A DNA stretch of 64,000 nt from Planococcus circulans (GCF_020023385.1 NZ_JAIQCL010000002.1:124001-188000), one strand, 5' to 3'; counted from the first letter of the stretch, positions 25,921 through 34,819 are shown. The notes: generated from the letters alone by a model not told the origin. Translations and numbers: made by a program.

Positions 25921-26781
25921 ATGGCTTTAGAGATAAGACGATGGCCGAAGAAGACCATTGCAGCTGGATATCGCCATACCGTCGGACTCCAATCAACTGG
26001 CCAAGTTTTAGCTGTGGGGGACAATAAACATGGCCAATGTGATGTCAACGATTGGCGGGACATCGTAGCAGTGGCAGCGGGAAGTTCTCATACCGGAAGC
26101 TCTCATACGGTCGGACTGCAAAGAGACGGTAAGGCAGTCGCGGTTGGCTGGAATAAGTACAATCAATGCGAGGTAAACGACTGGAAAGGCATTGCGGCAA
26201 TAACGGCTGGATGGCGTCGAACGGTTGGTTTAAAGGCAGACGGCAACGTAATTGCAGTTGGTCGGAACAATGAAGGTCAGTGCAATGTCAGCAGTTGGCG
26301 CGATATTGTCTCAGTTTCAGCAGGCGACTGGCATACGCTTGGTCTCCAAAGCGATGGTACAGTGGTCGCTACTGGAAACAACCGTTATGGACAATGCAAA
26401 GTGAACGACTGGTATGACATCGTTGAGGCAGGAGCGGGGTATCTTCACAGTGTCGGACTTCAATCGGATGGAACAGTCAAATCTACTGGGTTGAACAAAG
26501 ATGGACAATGCGATGTAGAAAACTGGCGAGGAATTGTCGAGGTAACAGCAGGCAGCAACCATACCGTCGGGCTTAAAAGGGATGGAAGTGTAGTGGCAAT
26601 GGGTCGTAATACAGAAGGGCAATGCGAAGTAGTCGGCTGCTCTAATATTGTAGCCATTGCAGCAGGCTGTGCGCATACGATTGGATTGAAAGCGGATGGC
26701 ACGATGATGGCAACAGGCCGGAATGAGGAAGGGCAGTGCAATGTGAAGGAATGGAATTGTATTCAGCCATCTAACAAATGA
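25921..26781 (+). CDS. RCC1-like seven-repeat beta-propeller protein
   Basis: 286 aa made almost entirely of seven ~38-residue repeats with consensus AGxxHTVGLQxDGTVxAxGxNxxGQCxVxxWxxIV, which fits a seven-bladed RCC1/BLIP-II-type propeller. Each blade has an invariant GQC or NQC cysteine. No signal peptide or anchor is seen, so a cytosolic location is suggested, unusual because many bacterial RCC1-like proteins are exported. A tandem 5-codon duplication (GSSHT-GSSHT, about 26071-26100) interrupts blade 2. AAGGAGGG ribosome site; own terminator. Confidence 0.85.
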   Translation: MALEIRRWPKKTIAAGYRHTVGLQSTGQVLAVGDNKHGQCDVNDWRDIVAVAAGSSHTGSSHTVGLQRDGKAVAVGWNKYNQCEVNDWKGIAAITAGWRRTVGLKADGNVIAVGRNNEGQCNVSSWRDIVSVSAGDWHTLGLQSDGTVVATGNNRYGQCKVNDWYDIVEAGAGYLHSVGLQSDGTVKSTGLNKDGQCDVENWRGIVEVTAGSNHTVGLKRDGSVVAMGRNTEGQCEVVGCSNIVAIAAGCAHTIGLKADGTMMATGRNEEGQCNVKEWNCIQPSNK

Positions 26782-26850
26782 AAAGATTGCAGATGGTTGA
26801 GATATGATGTAGGAGATAAAATTGTTATTTCAACAATGAAAATCCAAACT

Positions 26851-26889
26851 AAAAGAGTCAGGACCGATTTATAGGGTCCTGACTCTTTC
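26851..26889. terminator. Bidirectional terminator
   Basis: AAAGAGTCAGGACC pairs perfectly with GGTCCTGACTCTTT around an 8-nt loop. Separates convergent genes at 25921 and 26934. Confidence 0.88.
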
Positions 26890-26933
26890 AATAGAAATCT
26901 TCTTCTTAAATTTACTTAGGTGGAAATTAATAC

Positions 26934-27932
26934 TTATCTTTTTGGAGCCAGTTCCACCGCTTGCCGCAAGGCTTCAATTAAACTGTTTTCATCCGCAATA
27001 CCTGTACCGGCAATGTCGAAAGCCGTTCCGTGGTCTACGCTCGTGCGGATGATCGGCAAACCGACGGTAATGTTGACGCCTGCTTCAAGACCGAGCACTT
27101 TGACCGGTGCGTGGCCCTGGTCATGATACATCGCAACAACAATATCAAAATCTCCTCGAACGGTTCTGAAGAACAGCGTATCGGCAGGGAGTGGTCCTTG
27201 CACATCGATTCCTTCTGCCACGGCTTTTTCAATAGCAGGTATCACTTTTTCCTCTTCTTCGCCATACCCGAACAAGCCGTTTTCGCCGGCATGCGGGTTG
27301 ATTCCGCAAACAGCAATCTTTGGATTCTGAATGCCTGCTTTTGTCAGCGTATTGTGAGCCAGCTGGATGACGTGCAAAACACGTTCCGGCGTAATCATGT
27401 TAATGGCATCAATGATCCCTACGTGCGTCGTTACATGAATGACTTTCAGGTTCGGCGCTGACAGCATCATGGAATAGTCCTTGGTTCCTGTCAATTCCGC
27501 TAGAATTTCTGTGTGGCCTGGATACATATGGCCGCCTTTTTGCAGGGCTTCTTTGTTTAAAGGAGCGGTGCAGATAGCATCGATTTCGTTTTCGTTCGCT
27601 AATTCGATGGCTTTCGCTAAATATTGAAAAGCTGCATTTCCGGCTTCCGGCGACACTTCACCGATTGGCAAGTCATCCGTCAACAAGCCCAAATCCAGAC
27701 AATCAATCGTGTCTTTTTCAAACTTTGCCTGGGAAGGATTTTCAATGCGGTGAATCGTTTTTGTGCTGTTTGTAAATTTCTTGGCGCGTTCTAAAATCGA
27801 AGCATCTCCAATAACAAACGAGCGGCTGGTTTCATGAACCACGTCATGTTCAAAGCTCTTTAAGATGATTTCCGGTCCAACTCCAGCTGCGTCACCCATG
27901 GTGATTCCGATAATTGGTCTAGTCGTTTCCAT
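26934..27932 (-). CDS. PdxA2-like D-threonate/D-erythronate 4-phosphate dehydrogenase
   Basis: 332 aa, PdxA superfamily: ITMGDAAGVGPEI at the start, metal/substrate His motifs in GHTEILAEL and AMYHDQGHAPVK, and the terminal TSVDHGTAFDIAGTG. True PdxA makes pyridoxal 5'-phosphate, but in this company it is the paralogue that oxidises and decarboxylates a four-carbon acid-sugar 4-phosphate to dihydroxyacetone phosphate. It overlaps the kinase gene by 14 bp and is last in the operon. Confidence 0.88.
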   Translation of the reverse strand: METTRPIIGITMGDAAGVGPEIILKSFEHDVVHETSRSFVIGDASILERAKKFTNSTKTIHRIENPSQAKFEKDTIDCLDLGLLTDDLPIGEVSPEAGNAAFQYLAKAIELANENEIDAICTAPLNKEALQKGGHMYPGHTEILAELTGTKDYSMMLSAPNLKVIHVTTHVGIIDAINMITPERVLHVIQLAHNTLTKAGIQNPKIAVCGINPHAGENGLFGYGEEEEKVIPAIEKAVAEGIDVQGPLPADTLFFRTVRGDFDIVVAMYHDQGHAPVKVLGLEAGVNITVGLPIIRTSVDHGTAFDIAGTGIADENSLIEALRQAVELAPKR

Positions 27933-29214
27933 GTAATCCTGCTCCCTTCAAATAATCTACTGAATGGCTGATGGATTCGGGTGTTCCAAATCCGCCAGCT
28001 TTCGTGATGACAACAATGTCTTTTTTATTCCATTTGGCGATACCGAGCGGAAGGCCGGCTTCAACTTCAAACAACAGCTCCATGTCGTGGATGCCGAGCA
28101 CGGCGCAAATGTCTTTAGCCGTATCTCCGCCAGTCATGATAATGGCATCGAAGTCTGAGACCGCGAGAGCCTTCTCTACAAGGTGCCCCAATCCTTCCGA
28201 TATGCCTTTGCTGGTCTGATGAGCCGTCAACGCATTGGCAGCGGCCCATTCACTAACTTTATCACGGTTTTCCTGTGAACCGCCCACATAAAGGGCTGCG
28301 CTGTCCCAGTCTGCCGGCTGCCCGAGTTCTTCGACTTTGCTCAAGGTACGTGCCGGGGCCGTCAATAACTCCAGTGGATCGATTTCAATCATCCGGGTTG
28401 CGGAGCGCTTCTCCAAAGCGGCTAATTGATCCTGTGTTTTTCCGGACAAACTGCCGGAGACAATCAGGATTTTCCCGATCGGACCGTCAAAAGATCTCTT
28501 TGGGTCTGTGTTTTGCTTCGGCGCATACAAATGGTTGATCATGCCAGCAGAGCCAGCCCAGCCGATGCTGAAGTCCAATTTTGCTTCAAGAGCGGCAAGC
28601 AATGGAAAATCGGCTTCTTCCGTGACGTCACAGACGATCCAGTTGACGCCGGCCTGGATTTGTTCCGCTACCCATTTTTCGGGCGTCTCGCCGTATAGAA
28701 TAGTGCGGTCCAGAACCGTAATCTTAACACCTTCCATTGCCAATAAATCAGGAAGGAAATCGTGCAAAACCGGTGTCTTGGGATCACGTGAAAATTCCGT
28801 TTCCGTAACAGGCAGTCCGTTGATGTAAAGTTTTCCGCCTTCAACGGTTCGGCCCATGCTTGGAAAGGCAGGTGCCACAAGAATAGCGTCTAAAGCCGTT
28901 GCATCTTGCATCGCTTTCAATTCGGCGGCAACACTGCCGCGCAAAGTGGAGTCGATTTTTTTATAGAAGGCATCGACACCTCTTTTTTTCAGGGCTTCAA
29001 TTTCCTTGAAAACGGCCCGGTAAGCATCTTCGCCATTCATGGAACGGCTGTTGGTATCGACGATCCAAACATCAATAGCTGTGTCGTCCTGGTCGGTCTG
29101 TTTATATGAATCGGTTAAAATCACTCGGGATTTCAAGCCTTTTTGAGCTAGCCTGACTCCGGAATCATTTGCTCCTGTAAAATCATCGGCAATGATGCCA
29201 ATTCGAGTTCCCAC
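27919..29214 (-). CDS. Four-carbon acid sugar kinase (DUF1537, DtnK-like)
   Basis: 431 aa with the N-terminal substrate domain (IIADDFTGANDSGVRLAQKG, DTNSRSM, KKIDSTLRG) and the C-terminal nucleotide domain (IIMTGGDTAKDICAVLGI...LPLGI...ITKAGGFG). DUF1537 proteins were shown to be acid-sugar kinases acting with PdxA2-type dehydrogenases. It phosphorylates D-threonate or D-erythronate at C4 (inference by neighbourhood). GTG start at 29214 with AGAGGAG upstream. 14 bp after the permease gene. Confidence 0.9.
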   Translation of the reverse strand: MGTRIGIIADDFTGANDSGVRLAQKGLKSRVILTDSYKQTDQDDTAIDVWIVDTNSRSMNGEDAYRAVFKEIEALKKRGVDAFYKKIDSTLRGSVAAELKAMQDATALDAILVAPAFPSMGRTVEGGKLYINGLPVTETEFSRDPKTPVLHDFLPDLLAMEGVKITVLDRTILYGETPEKWVAEQIQAGVNWIVCDVTEEADFPLLAALEAKLDFSIGWAGSAGMINHLYAPKQNTDPKRSFDGPIGKILIVSGSLSGKTQDQLAALEKRSATRMIEIDPLELLTAPARTLSKVEELGQPADWDSAALYVGGSQENRDKVSEWAAANALTAHQTSKGISEGLGHLVEKALAVSDFDAIIMTGGDTAKDICAVLGIHDMELLFEVEAGLPLGIAKWNKKDIVVITKAGGFGTPESISHSVDYLKGAGLHGND

Positions 29215-29228
29215 TATCTGTCACTCCT

Positions 29229-30221
29229 CTAAGCTTGTTTTTTCAGCATTTCTCCATTTTCGAATATAAATCCTTTACGTTCAAGACGCTTCACCAGGAA
29301 GCCGATATACAATGGCAGCAAAATCGCCGTTGTCACAGTGGAAGCAGCCACCTGCACCGTGGCAATATCAACGACGGAAGCAAAGCTGGCACTGGCCGCT
29401 GCGATGGCAGCTGGGGTAGCGACGGCATTACCGGCCGTTGAACCTTCGGCAGCTCCGACAATCGGGTTCCATTTCAATGCTTTAAAGATGAAGTATCCAG
29501 CAGTACCTGTGATGAATACGGTCATGAGGCCAAGTATGATTCCGCCAAGTCCACCTTGGATGATGGCATTGAAGTCAATCCCCATCCCAAGTGCGAAGGC
29601 GAAGAATGGAATCAGCATCGAACTGCCGTTATCCAGGAATGAACGCATATCTTCATCCAAATTCCCAAGAATCATCCCGATGACGATCGGCAACAAGACG
29701 GCGATAAACGAAATAGGAGAGAAGAGACCATCAACAAAGCCCATGGCTCCGAAAATTGCCAGTGCCACCATCGTTAAAAAGGGTCCGTCATTCAATGCCA
29801 ATAATGAATAGGCAGCGCGGTCTTCTTTATTGCCATACTGTCCAACAAGTGCGACAAAAAGTCCGCCGTTGCTGTTCGTCATCGCAGCGATAATGGCAAT
29901 CGGTGCAAGCCCCAGCCACAATCCGTTGTCACCAGCAAACATATAAGCAATCAAGCCGAACAAAGCACCGACAATCCATTTGGTCGTCAGTAAGGTAGCG
30001 CCTTTGGCAAGAGACACACCGACATTTCGAACGTTAATCTGAGCTCCGGTACAGAGGAGGAACAAAGCGATCAATGCACTGGCACTGTCTACGAAAAGTG
30101 CTTCTGTAAATCCGCCAATCCGCAATAAGTCTGGTGCCACCGTGTTGATGACAGCTGCCAATAACAACGGAACAACCATCATACCTCCAGGAATACGATC
30201 TAATGTAGCTTTAATTTTCAT
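29229..30221 (-). CDS. KdgT-like 2-keto-3-deoxygluconate/acid-sugar permease
   Basis: 330 aa with ten or so membrane helices. Starts MKIKATLDRIPGGMMVVPLLLAAVINT and has the KdgT-family segment GFTEALFVDSASALIALFLLCTGAQI. In this operon it probably imports a four-carbon sugar acid rather than ketodeoxygluconate. AGAGGG ribosome site. A cre-like operator sits 47 bp upstream of the start. First gene of the three-gene catabolic unit. Confidence 0.88.
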   Translation of the reverse strand: MKIKATLDRIPGGMMVVPLLLAAVINTVAPDLLRIGGFTEALFVDSASALIALFLLCTGAQINVRNVGVSLAKGATLLTTKWIVGALFGLIAYMFAGDNGLWLGLAPIAIIAAMTNSNGGLFVALVGQYGNKEDRAAYSLLALNDGPFLTMVALAIFGAMGFVDGLFSPISFIAVLLPIVIGMILGNLDEDMRSFLDNGSSMLIPFFAFALGMGIDFNAIIQGGLGGIILGLMTVFITGTAGYFIFKALKWNPIVGAAEGSTAGNAVATPAAIAAASASFASVVDIATVQVAASTVTTAILLPLYIGFLVKRLERKGFIFENGEMLKKQA

Positions 30222-30267
30222 TTTGAACCCTCTTTTCTATTTTTTGTAGTTGCAAGAATCTGACATC

Positions 30268-30281
30268 AGTAAACGCTTTCA
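30268..30281 (-). promoter_or_regulatory. cre-like CcpA operator before the acid-sugar operon
   Basis: AGTAAACGCTTTCA matches TGWAARCGYTWNCW at 13 of 14 positions. Located in the 175-bp gap between the regulator's end and kdgT. Confidence 0.65.
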
Positions 30282-30396
30282 TTACCCACTATAAAACTTA
30301 TTGAATAAAATGCAACACTTATAAGAGTTTTTTTTTATCTGAAAAATGAAAAGTAGTTTAAAAATGCAACGATTTTAGCTAAATAAAAACGCAAAC

Positions 30397-32106
30397 TCAG
30401 TTTTTGAGTTTGCGCCAAAGAGTAGCTCTATTAATCCCTAATCGGTTTGCTGCTTTTGTTTGGTTGAAATCTTCTTCTCTCAGCACCTGTTCGATAATCT
30501 TTTTCTCGATTTCTTTTAATGTATCATTTTTGTCCAGAGATAACGGATTTCCTTGTTGGAAATCAGCTGTAAACGGCACTTGATCCAAGGTCTCTTTTTC
30601 AATCACGTAGTCTTTTTCCAAAATCGCCAACTTCTTAACATACGCTTTCAATTCGTTAAGATTTCCTGGCCAGTTATAACGTTTCAATTCCTGCATCGCA
30701 TCATCCCGGACTTTGATCGGACGTGTCCCAAGCGTCTGGTGAAACTCAGTCAGGAATTGGCGCACCAGGTATTCGATATCTTCCTGCCGGTTAACCAAAG
30801 AAGGGAGCTGGATTTTAAGTGCCTCCTGCAACTCCAGTTCTTCTTCAAAGGAACTCGGAAAAGCCGGCAGCGAATAAATAAGCTGTACCGTATTTTTCCC
30901 AAGATGCTCCATCAAGTCCTGGATTTTATGGGTATGAGTTAAGTTCGGTGATTTGCTGAACTCCAGCAGCAAAGTGGAGTTCGGTAAAAATTCAATGTCT
31001 TCCAAAGACAGAGGGGAAGCATCCATTTTCACGTGGACAAACAACCCGTTCTTTTGGTGGAAGGTATGCAGATAGCGCGCCACCGATGTTTTGCCTGTCC
31101 CAGGTTGCCCGATTAACACAAGCGTGTCACCGGCAACGGCAGGTTCTTCGATCAAATTCTTAATCCCTGTCATTTCCGCGCTTGCTGCCACAAGAGAATG
31201 CAGCTGATTGAGGTGTTCAATCCTCACAACAGTTGATTTGGCCGATGCCTTTGAAAGGCGCTTGAAATTGAATGAAACAATCTTGCCATCCCTGTCCTCT
31301 ATGATTTTTGCGTTTATCCGGAACGGAATTTTCGCGTCTTCGATGATCTTAATGGTCTGTTCGTTTGTTTCGAGTACCTGCTGTTTTATGGTTGCCAGCT
31401 CTTCTTCCGTAACAGGCAGCTTTTTAAAGGCAGTCCAATTCTCAAATAGGATCTGTCCATCGTCAGTTAACAGAAGCAAATCCTGTTTTGAGTCATTCAG
31501 CAATTCCCGCAGAACCCGGAGAACTTGCTGGCTTTTTTGCTGGGATTTGAACGATTGGCGTGACTCCTCCAAAGATTCCAATATGGATTCCTGGCCCGAC
31601 TGGATCAGTAAGCCGTTCATCCCGAGCTGTGCTGCGGAGTTGCTTGTGACAACGTCCCCCAGGACTGTCGAATATCCCTCGTTCTTCAATTCAAGTAAAA
31701 TCGATTCCACTTCAGATGCACCAGAGATCGTTACGACTTTCATGTCAATCTCCAGCAGACTGATAATGGAAGCGGCTCCTAACGTGATATTCGGAAAACC
31801 GACCAATGCTTTCTTCTCGTCCGAATGGCCAGTCGCCAACATGATGGAGCGCAGCAGGTCATAACCGGAGATATGGATATCGACAACCGGCAACGATACA
31901 GCTTCTCTGATCATCTTGGAAGTTCCGCCGCGGCTGATCAGAATATCGGCTCCATTCTGTTCCATCCTGCGCGCCAGCTCTACGCCTCGTTCCAAATCGC
32001 CAACTTCCGCAACAATCAGTAAATCAGACTGCTCTTCCTTTAATTCATCGATAAGCGGCAACATCGCCTCATATGGTGAAATCACCCCGATGTGAATCTT
32101 TCTCAT
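30397..32106 (-). CDS. PrpR-N/AAA+/Fis-HTH regulator lacking the sigma-54 GAFTGA loop
   Basis: 569 aa. PrpR_N sensor domain (about 1-170, GADILISRGGTSKMIREAVSLPVVDIHISGYD), a PAS-like linker (about 200-290), a shortened AAA+ domain (Walker A GQPGTGKT; NRQEDIEYLVRQFL; YNWPGNLNELKAY) and a C-terminal Fis-type HTH (NQTKAANRLGINRATLWRKL). Between Walker A and the B-strand the sequence runs VHVKMDASPLSLEDIEFLPNSTLLLEFSKS with no GAFTGA, so contact with sigma-54 is not expected. Probably controls the permease-kinase-dehydrogenase operon just downstream. GAGGAGG 8 nt before the ATG. Confidence 0.87.
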   Translation of the reverse strand: MRKIHIGVISPYEAMLPLIDELKEEQSDLLIVAEVGDLERGVELARRMEQNGADILISRGGTSKMIREAVSLPVVDIHISGYDLLRSIMLATGHSDEKKALVGFPNITLGAASIISLLEIDMKVVTISGASEVESILLELKNEGYSTVLGDVVTSNSAAQLGMNGLLIQSGQESILESLEESRQSFKSQQKSQQVLRVLRELLNDSKQDLLLLTDDGQILFENWTAFKKLPVTEEELATIKQQVLETNEQTIKIIEDAKIPFRINAKIIEDRDGKIVSFNFKRLSKASAKSTVVRIEHLNQLHSLVAASAEMTGIKNLIEEPAVAGDTLVLIGQPGTGKTSVARYLHTFHQKNGLFVHVKMDASPLSLEDIEFLPNSTLLLEFSKSPNLTHTHKIQDLMEHLGKNTVQLIYSLPAFPSSFEEELELQEALKIQLPSLVNRQEDIEYLVRQFLTEFHQTLGTRPIKVRDDAMQELKRYNWPGNLNELKAYVKKLAILEKDYVIEKETLDQVPFTADFQQGNPLSLDKNDTLKEIEKKIIEQVLREEDFNQTKAANRLGINRATLWRKLKN

Positions 32107-32197
32107 TCCGGCAGCCTCCTCATTTCAAACTCTCTTTTGCCATTATATCAATTTTACGGGAGGGGACAATGAAATTAGGAATGCTGGAAGAGACAGA

Positions 32198-32252
32198 AGG
32201 GCGAGGAATTCTATAACGACAATATTAAACTACTAAGGTGGAGGAGATTTCT
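32198..32252 (+). pseudogene. Possible lipoprotein C-terminal remnant
   Basis: GGCGAGGAATTCTATAACGA reads GEEFYND, matching AGEEFYNDMIENTEVVEI near the end of the lipoprotein encoded at 25299. Only ~8 residues match and there is no start, so this is a weak call. Confidence 0.25.
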
Positions 32253-32328
32253 TTTTGTAAAAATCTTAGGATTTTTAAATTGATAGAAAAGGTGACTGGT
32301 TCTTATAGGGTCGTATCACCTTGTTTTT

Positions 32329-32571
32329 CTAATCGACTCTATTTCTTCGTTTTTCAAGCAAAGTTAAAACGAAATAAATTCCAATACAAGATACAACGAT
32401 AATTAAGAAAGAATTATGCAGAAGATCAATATCAAGGTCGTTAATTTTTTGGTAAGCCATCCCATCTCTACCGTGTCTTATAATTTGCCAACCGTTGTAT
32501 TCAAGTGTAAAGAAGGAAATGACTATCCCTAAAACGAATCCGCCGATGATTGAAATCCACCCTTTTCTCAT
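32329..32571 (-). CDS. Small two-helix membrane protein (80 aa)
   Basis: Helices at about 4-24 (GWISIIGGFVLGIVISFFTL) and 50-72 (HNSFLIIVVSCIGIYFVLTLL), with a polar loop of about 25 residues and a charged tail EKRRNRVD. ATG 32571 lies 8 nt after GAGGAG. No family recognised. It stands between the two regulator genes with its own promoter region and is apparently unrelated to either operon. Confidence 0.68.
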   Translation of the reverse strand: MRKGWISIIGGFVLGIVISFFTLEYNGWQIIRHGRDGMAYQKINDLDIDLLHNSFLIIVVSCIGIYFVLTLLEKRRNRVD

Positions 32572-32675
32572 TGTCTCCACTCCTCAACTTGTACTGTCTC
32601 CGTATTGAATTTACTTCTTACTATACCTTACCATATGGTAAAAGTATGGGAGTTCCAATACTTATATATCAATAA

Positions 32676-32722
32676 AAATAGACCTCTAATTGTATTGCTG
32701 ATTAGGGGTCTATCTATTGTTT
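32676..32722. terminator. Hairpin terminator
   Basis: ATAGACCTCTAAT pairs with ATTAGGGGTCTAT (one wobble), with T-rich flank. No gene ends immediately before it on the plus strand, so it may be left from a lost gene or act on antisense transcripts. Confidence 0.6.
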
Positions 32723-32786
32723 TGACTGCGATTTTATAAATCAAACCTGAATGGCTTATTCGTAGTAATAGGGTTGTTAACTGATA

Positions 32787-32895
32787 CTTATAAAATCGCT
32801 TCCGCAATCACCTTATCAAGTTTACGGATATCCACTTTCTTCACCAAATTCAATTTAAACTTGCCGATACTCGTCCATAGCTCCGGCTCTGTATT
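32787..32895 (-). pseudogene. Duplicated 3' end of the PH-domain gene
   Basis: About 109 bp including the stop codon, differing from 40938-41045 at only a handful of positions (CACC/CGCT, single C/T and A/G changes). It encodes the last ~35 codons (LWTSIGKFKLNL..KVDIRKLDKVIAEAIL). Homology ends abruptly at GTATT, 11 bp from the stop of the 32906 regulator. Same strand as the intact gene, so the two copies are direct repeats about 8.15 kb apart. Confidence 0.9.
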
Positions 32896-32905
32896 TACTT
32901 CGTAT

Positions 32906-34627
32906 TCAATCAACTTCTCTAGTAATTTTAATGGCGTATTTGCGAATTTTGTAGTTTAGGCTTTGTCTGGAGATGCTCAGATTTTCAGCAGTATGGGTAA
33001 TATGCATATTGGTTTTATTCAACATTCTTAAAATCAATTCTTTCTCAAACGTTTCTACTTGTTCAGTTAGGGAGTTGCAACTACTCAGAAATGGCAAATT
33101 ACTTTCGAGCTCGATGTGCTGGACAAGATAAGTAGGTAAATGATCAGGCGTGATAAGGCCATTGTCCTCTTTAACCAACGCTCGGGCTCCTTCGATAATG
33201 TATTTCAATTGCAGCACATTCCCTGGATAGTGGTAGTTCGTTAAAATTTTCATGGCTTCAGATGAAACAGTATAATTCTTCATCTTTTGGGATTCGTCCT
33301 CATTCTTCAGCAAATGTTCGATTAAAGGCGCAATATCTTCTTTTCTCTCATGGAGCGCCGGTATATTCAGCGTGATGGAACTCAGTGCATAAAAAAGGTC
33401 TTCCAGGAGTGCCCCTTTTTGCAGCGCCAGATGTGGCTTGTCAGACAATAAGGTGATAAATTGCACAGTCACCGGGACTTCTTTGCCCTTCGCTGTAACA
33501 CGGAGTTTCTGTTCCTTGATGACCTCCAAGACTTTTTTCTGCAAAGAAATGGACATGTGGTCGATATTGCCGAGCAGAATAATGCCTTTACTGTGCTGCT
33601 CCAACAAACCGGCAGATCCGTTACTGCCAAATAATATTTCTTCCAACAATAGCTCAGAAACCGCCGCACAATTAATTTCGTGTACATCATCCAAGCGTTG
33701 CTGGGACTGATTAACGATATGTTTGTAAATCAACCGTTTACCGACTCCATGAGCTCCGCAAATCAGCAGGTTGGAAGTAGAATCAGCTGCAAGCCGAGCT
33801 TGCTGCAGCACTTTTTGCATGGTTTTACTCACGTGCACGATTGGTGGTGGAATGTCGGCTTTTTTGATTGGAGCGCCGGTTGTATGCTTCTTGTTTTTAA
33901 ACTGGAAGATGGTTTCCGCCATGGCGGCGGTATCGGAAAAGTCTTTGACAGTTGACAGGGCACCTGTCTTCAAGCTTCCCAAATAAAGGGGCTCGCTGCT
34001 TCTCTTTACAATATATCGTTTTCCCGTGTTGGAGAAAAAAGCTTCGTTCTGAGTCAGTTTCCTTTCGGCGCTCAAGGAATGCAGTATCGGTGTTTCCGCG
34101 TAACTGCTGTCTTCAAAAATGGAAGAATATAGTTTCCCAATGACGCCGGCAGGCTCTCTTGAATCCAATTCGCCCATCTTTCGATTATAGAAGATAATTT
34201 TCTGGTTATTGTCGATAGCACAAATTCCTTCATCCAACGTATTGAGTATGTATTGAAAAGAACGGATATGTTGTTGGGTACTCTTTAACTCATCGCCCAA
34301 CTGCTGGATTTTAGTGATGTTCTTGAAATTCAACAGAAATAATCCATTGTTTAATACATGGAAATTGGCCAATAACTGAAAAAGACCAATGGACAAGTGG
34401 ATGTTGCGCATGTCTTGTTTGTGTCGGTAAAAATGATTCAAATCTTTCGAAAGAATCGTGTCACCTATTCGTTTGTTGAGGAGATCGCTTCGTAAAAGTT
34501 TTGGAAAAAAGTTGCTGAATGACTGGTTCAACGACCGGATATATCCTTCTTCATCAGTTAACACAAGACCCTCAAATAAATAATCCGCTATCTCTCCCAA
34601 CAAAGACACTTCTTGTTTATGTTTCAA
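32906..34627 (-). CDS. PAS/AAA+/Fis-HTH regulator with degenerate ATPase
   Basis: 573 aa. Two PAS-like segments (GLVLTDEEGYIRSLN; GICAIDNNQKIIFYNRKMGEL), an AAA+ domain related to sigma-54 activators (Walker A GAHGVGKR, NCAAVSELLLEEILFG) and a Fis-type HTH (HITHTAENLSISRQSLNYKIRKY). After ILFGSNGS the GAFTGA segment is missing. The Walker B strand, normally GTLFLDEI, reads GIILLGNID, so both catalytic acids are replaced and ATP hydrolysis is doubtful. TTG start after GGGGGTG. Divergent from the 34820 operon, which it presumably controls. Confidence 0.86.
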   Translation of the reverse strand: MKHKQEVSLLGEIADYLFEGLVLTDEEGYIRSLNQSFSNFFPKLLRSDLLNKRIGDTILSKDLNHFYRHKQDMRNIHLSIGLFQLLANFHVLNNGLFLLNFKNITKIQQLGDELKSTQQHIRSFQYILNTLDEGICAIDNNQKIIFYNRKMGELDSREPAGVIGKLYSSIFEDSSYAETPILHSLSAERKLTQNEAFFSNTGKRYIVKRSSEPLYLGSLKTGALSTVKDFSDTAAMAETIFQFKNKKHTTGAPIKKADIPPPIVHVSKTMQKVLQQARLAADSTSNLLICGAHGVGKRLIYKHIVNQSQQRLDDVHEINCAAVSELLLEEILFGSNGSAGLLEQHSKGIILLGNIDHMSISLQKKVLEVIKEQKLRVTAKGKEVPVTVQFITLLSDKPHLALQKGALLEDLFYALSSITLNIPALHERKEDIAPLIEHLLKNEDESQKMKNYTVSSEAMKILTNYHYPGNVLQLKYIIEGARALVKEDNGLITPDHLPTYLVQHIELESNLPFLSSCNSLTEQVETFEKELILRMLNKTNMHITHTAENLSISRQSLNYKIRKYAIKITREVD

Positions 34628-34760
34628 AATACATCACCCCCGTAAAAATATTTTTCGGTTAATTGTAAGAATATTTTTAAAAAACATATAATACATATTA
34701 ACACAGTGATTAGAATTTTTATGATGGATTTTTTATCTTTTTAATCGGTTTTAAGTGGAA

Positions 34761-34793
34761 GAAAGAATTTTTGCGTAAAGAATTTTGCGTATG
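34761..34793 (+). promoter_or_regulatory. Direct-repeat operator candidate before the amidohydrolase operon
   Basis: AAAGAATTTTTGCGTA is followed immediately by AAAGAATTTTGCGTA, two near-perfect direct repeats 15-16 bp apart, 27 bp before the ATG and between divergent regulator and operon. A likely binding site for the 32906 regulator. No clear -24/-12 promoter accompanies it. Confidence 0.45.
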
Positions 34794-34819
34794 AAAAATG
34801 TTAAAGGGGATGTCAGAAG

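Noticed and set aside
26934-27932. Vitamin B6 biosynthesis PdxA
   Set aside because: It overlaps a DUF1537 kinase and follows a sugar-acid permease, the PdxA2 catabolic context.
30222-30330. Sigma-54 promoter before the kdgT-like gene
   Set aside because: TGCAA strings occur, but no correctly spaced GG partner was found on the minus strand.
34628-34819. Sigma-54 (-24/-12) promoter before the amidohydrolase operon
   Set aside because: GG and GC doublets are present, but the spacing is 14 rather than 10, and the adjacent regulator lacks GAFTGA.
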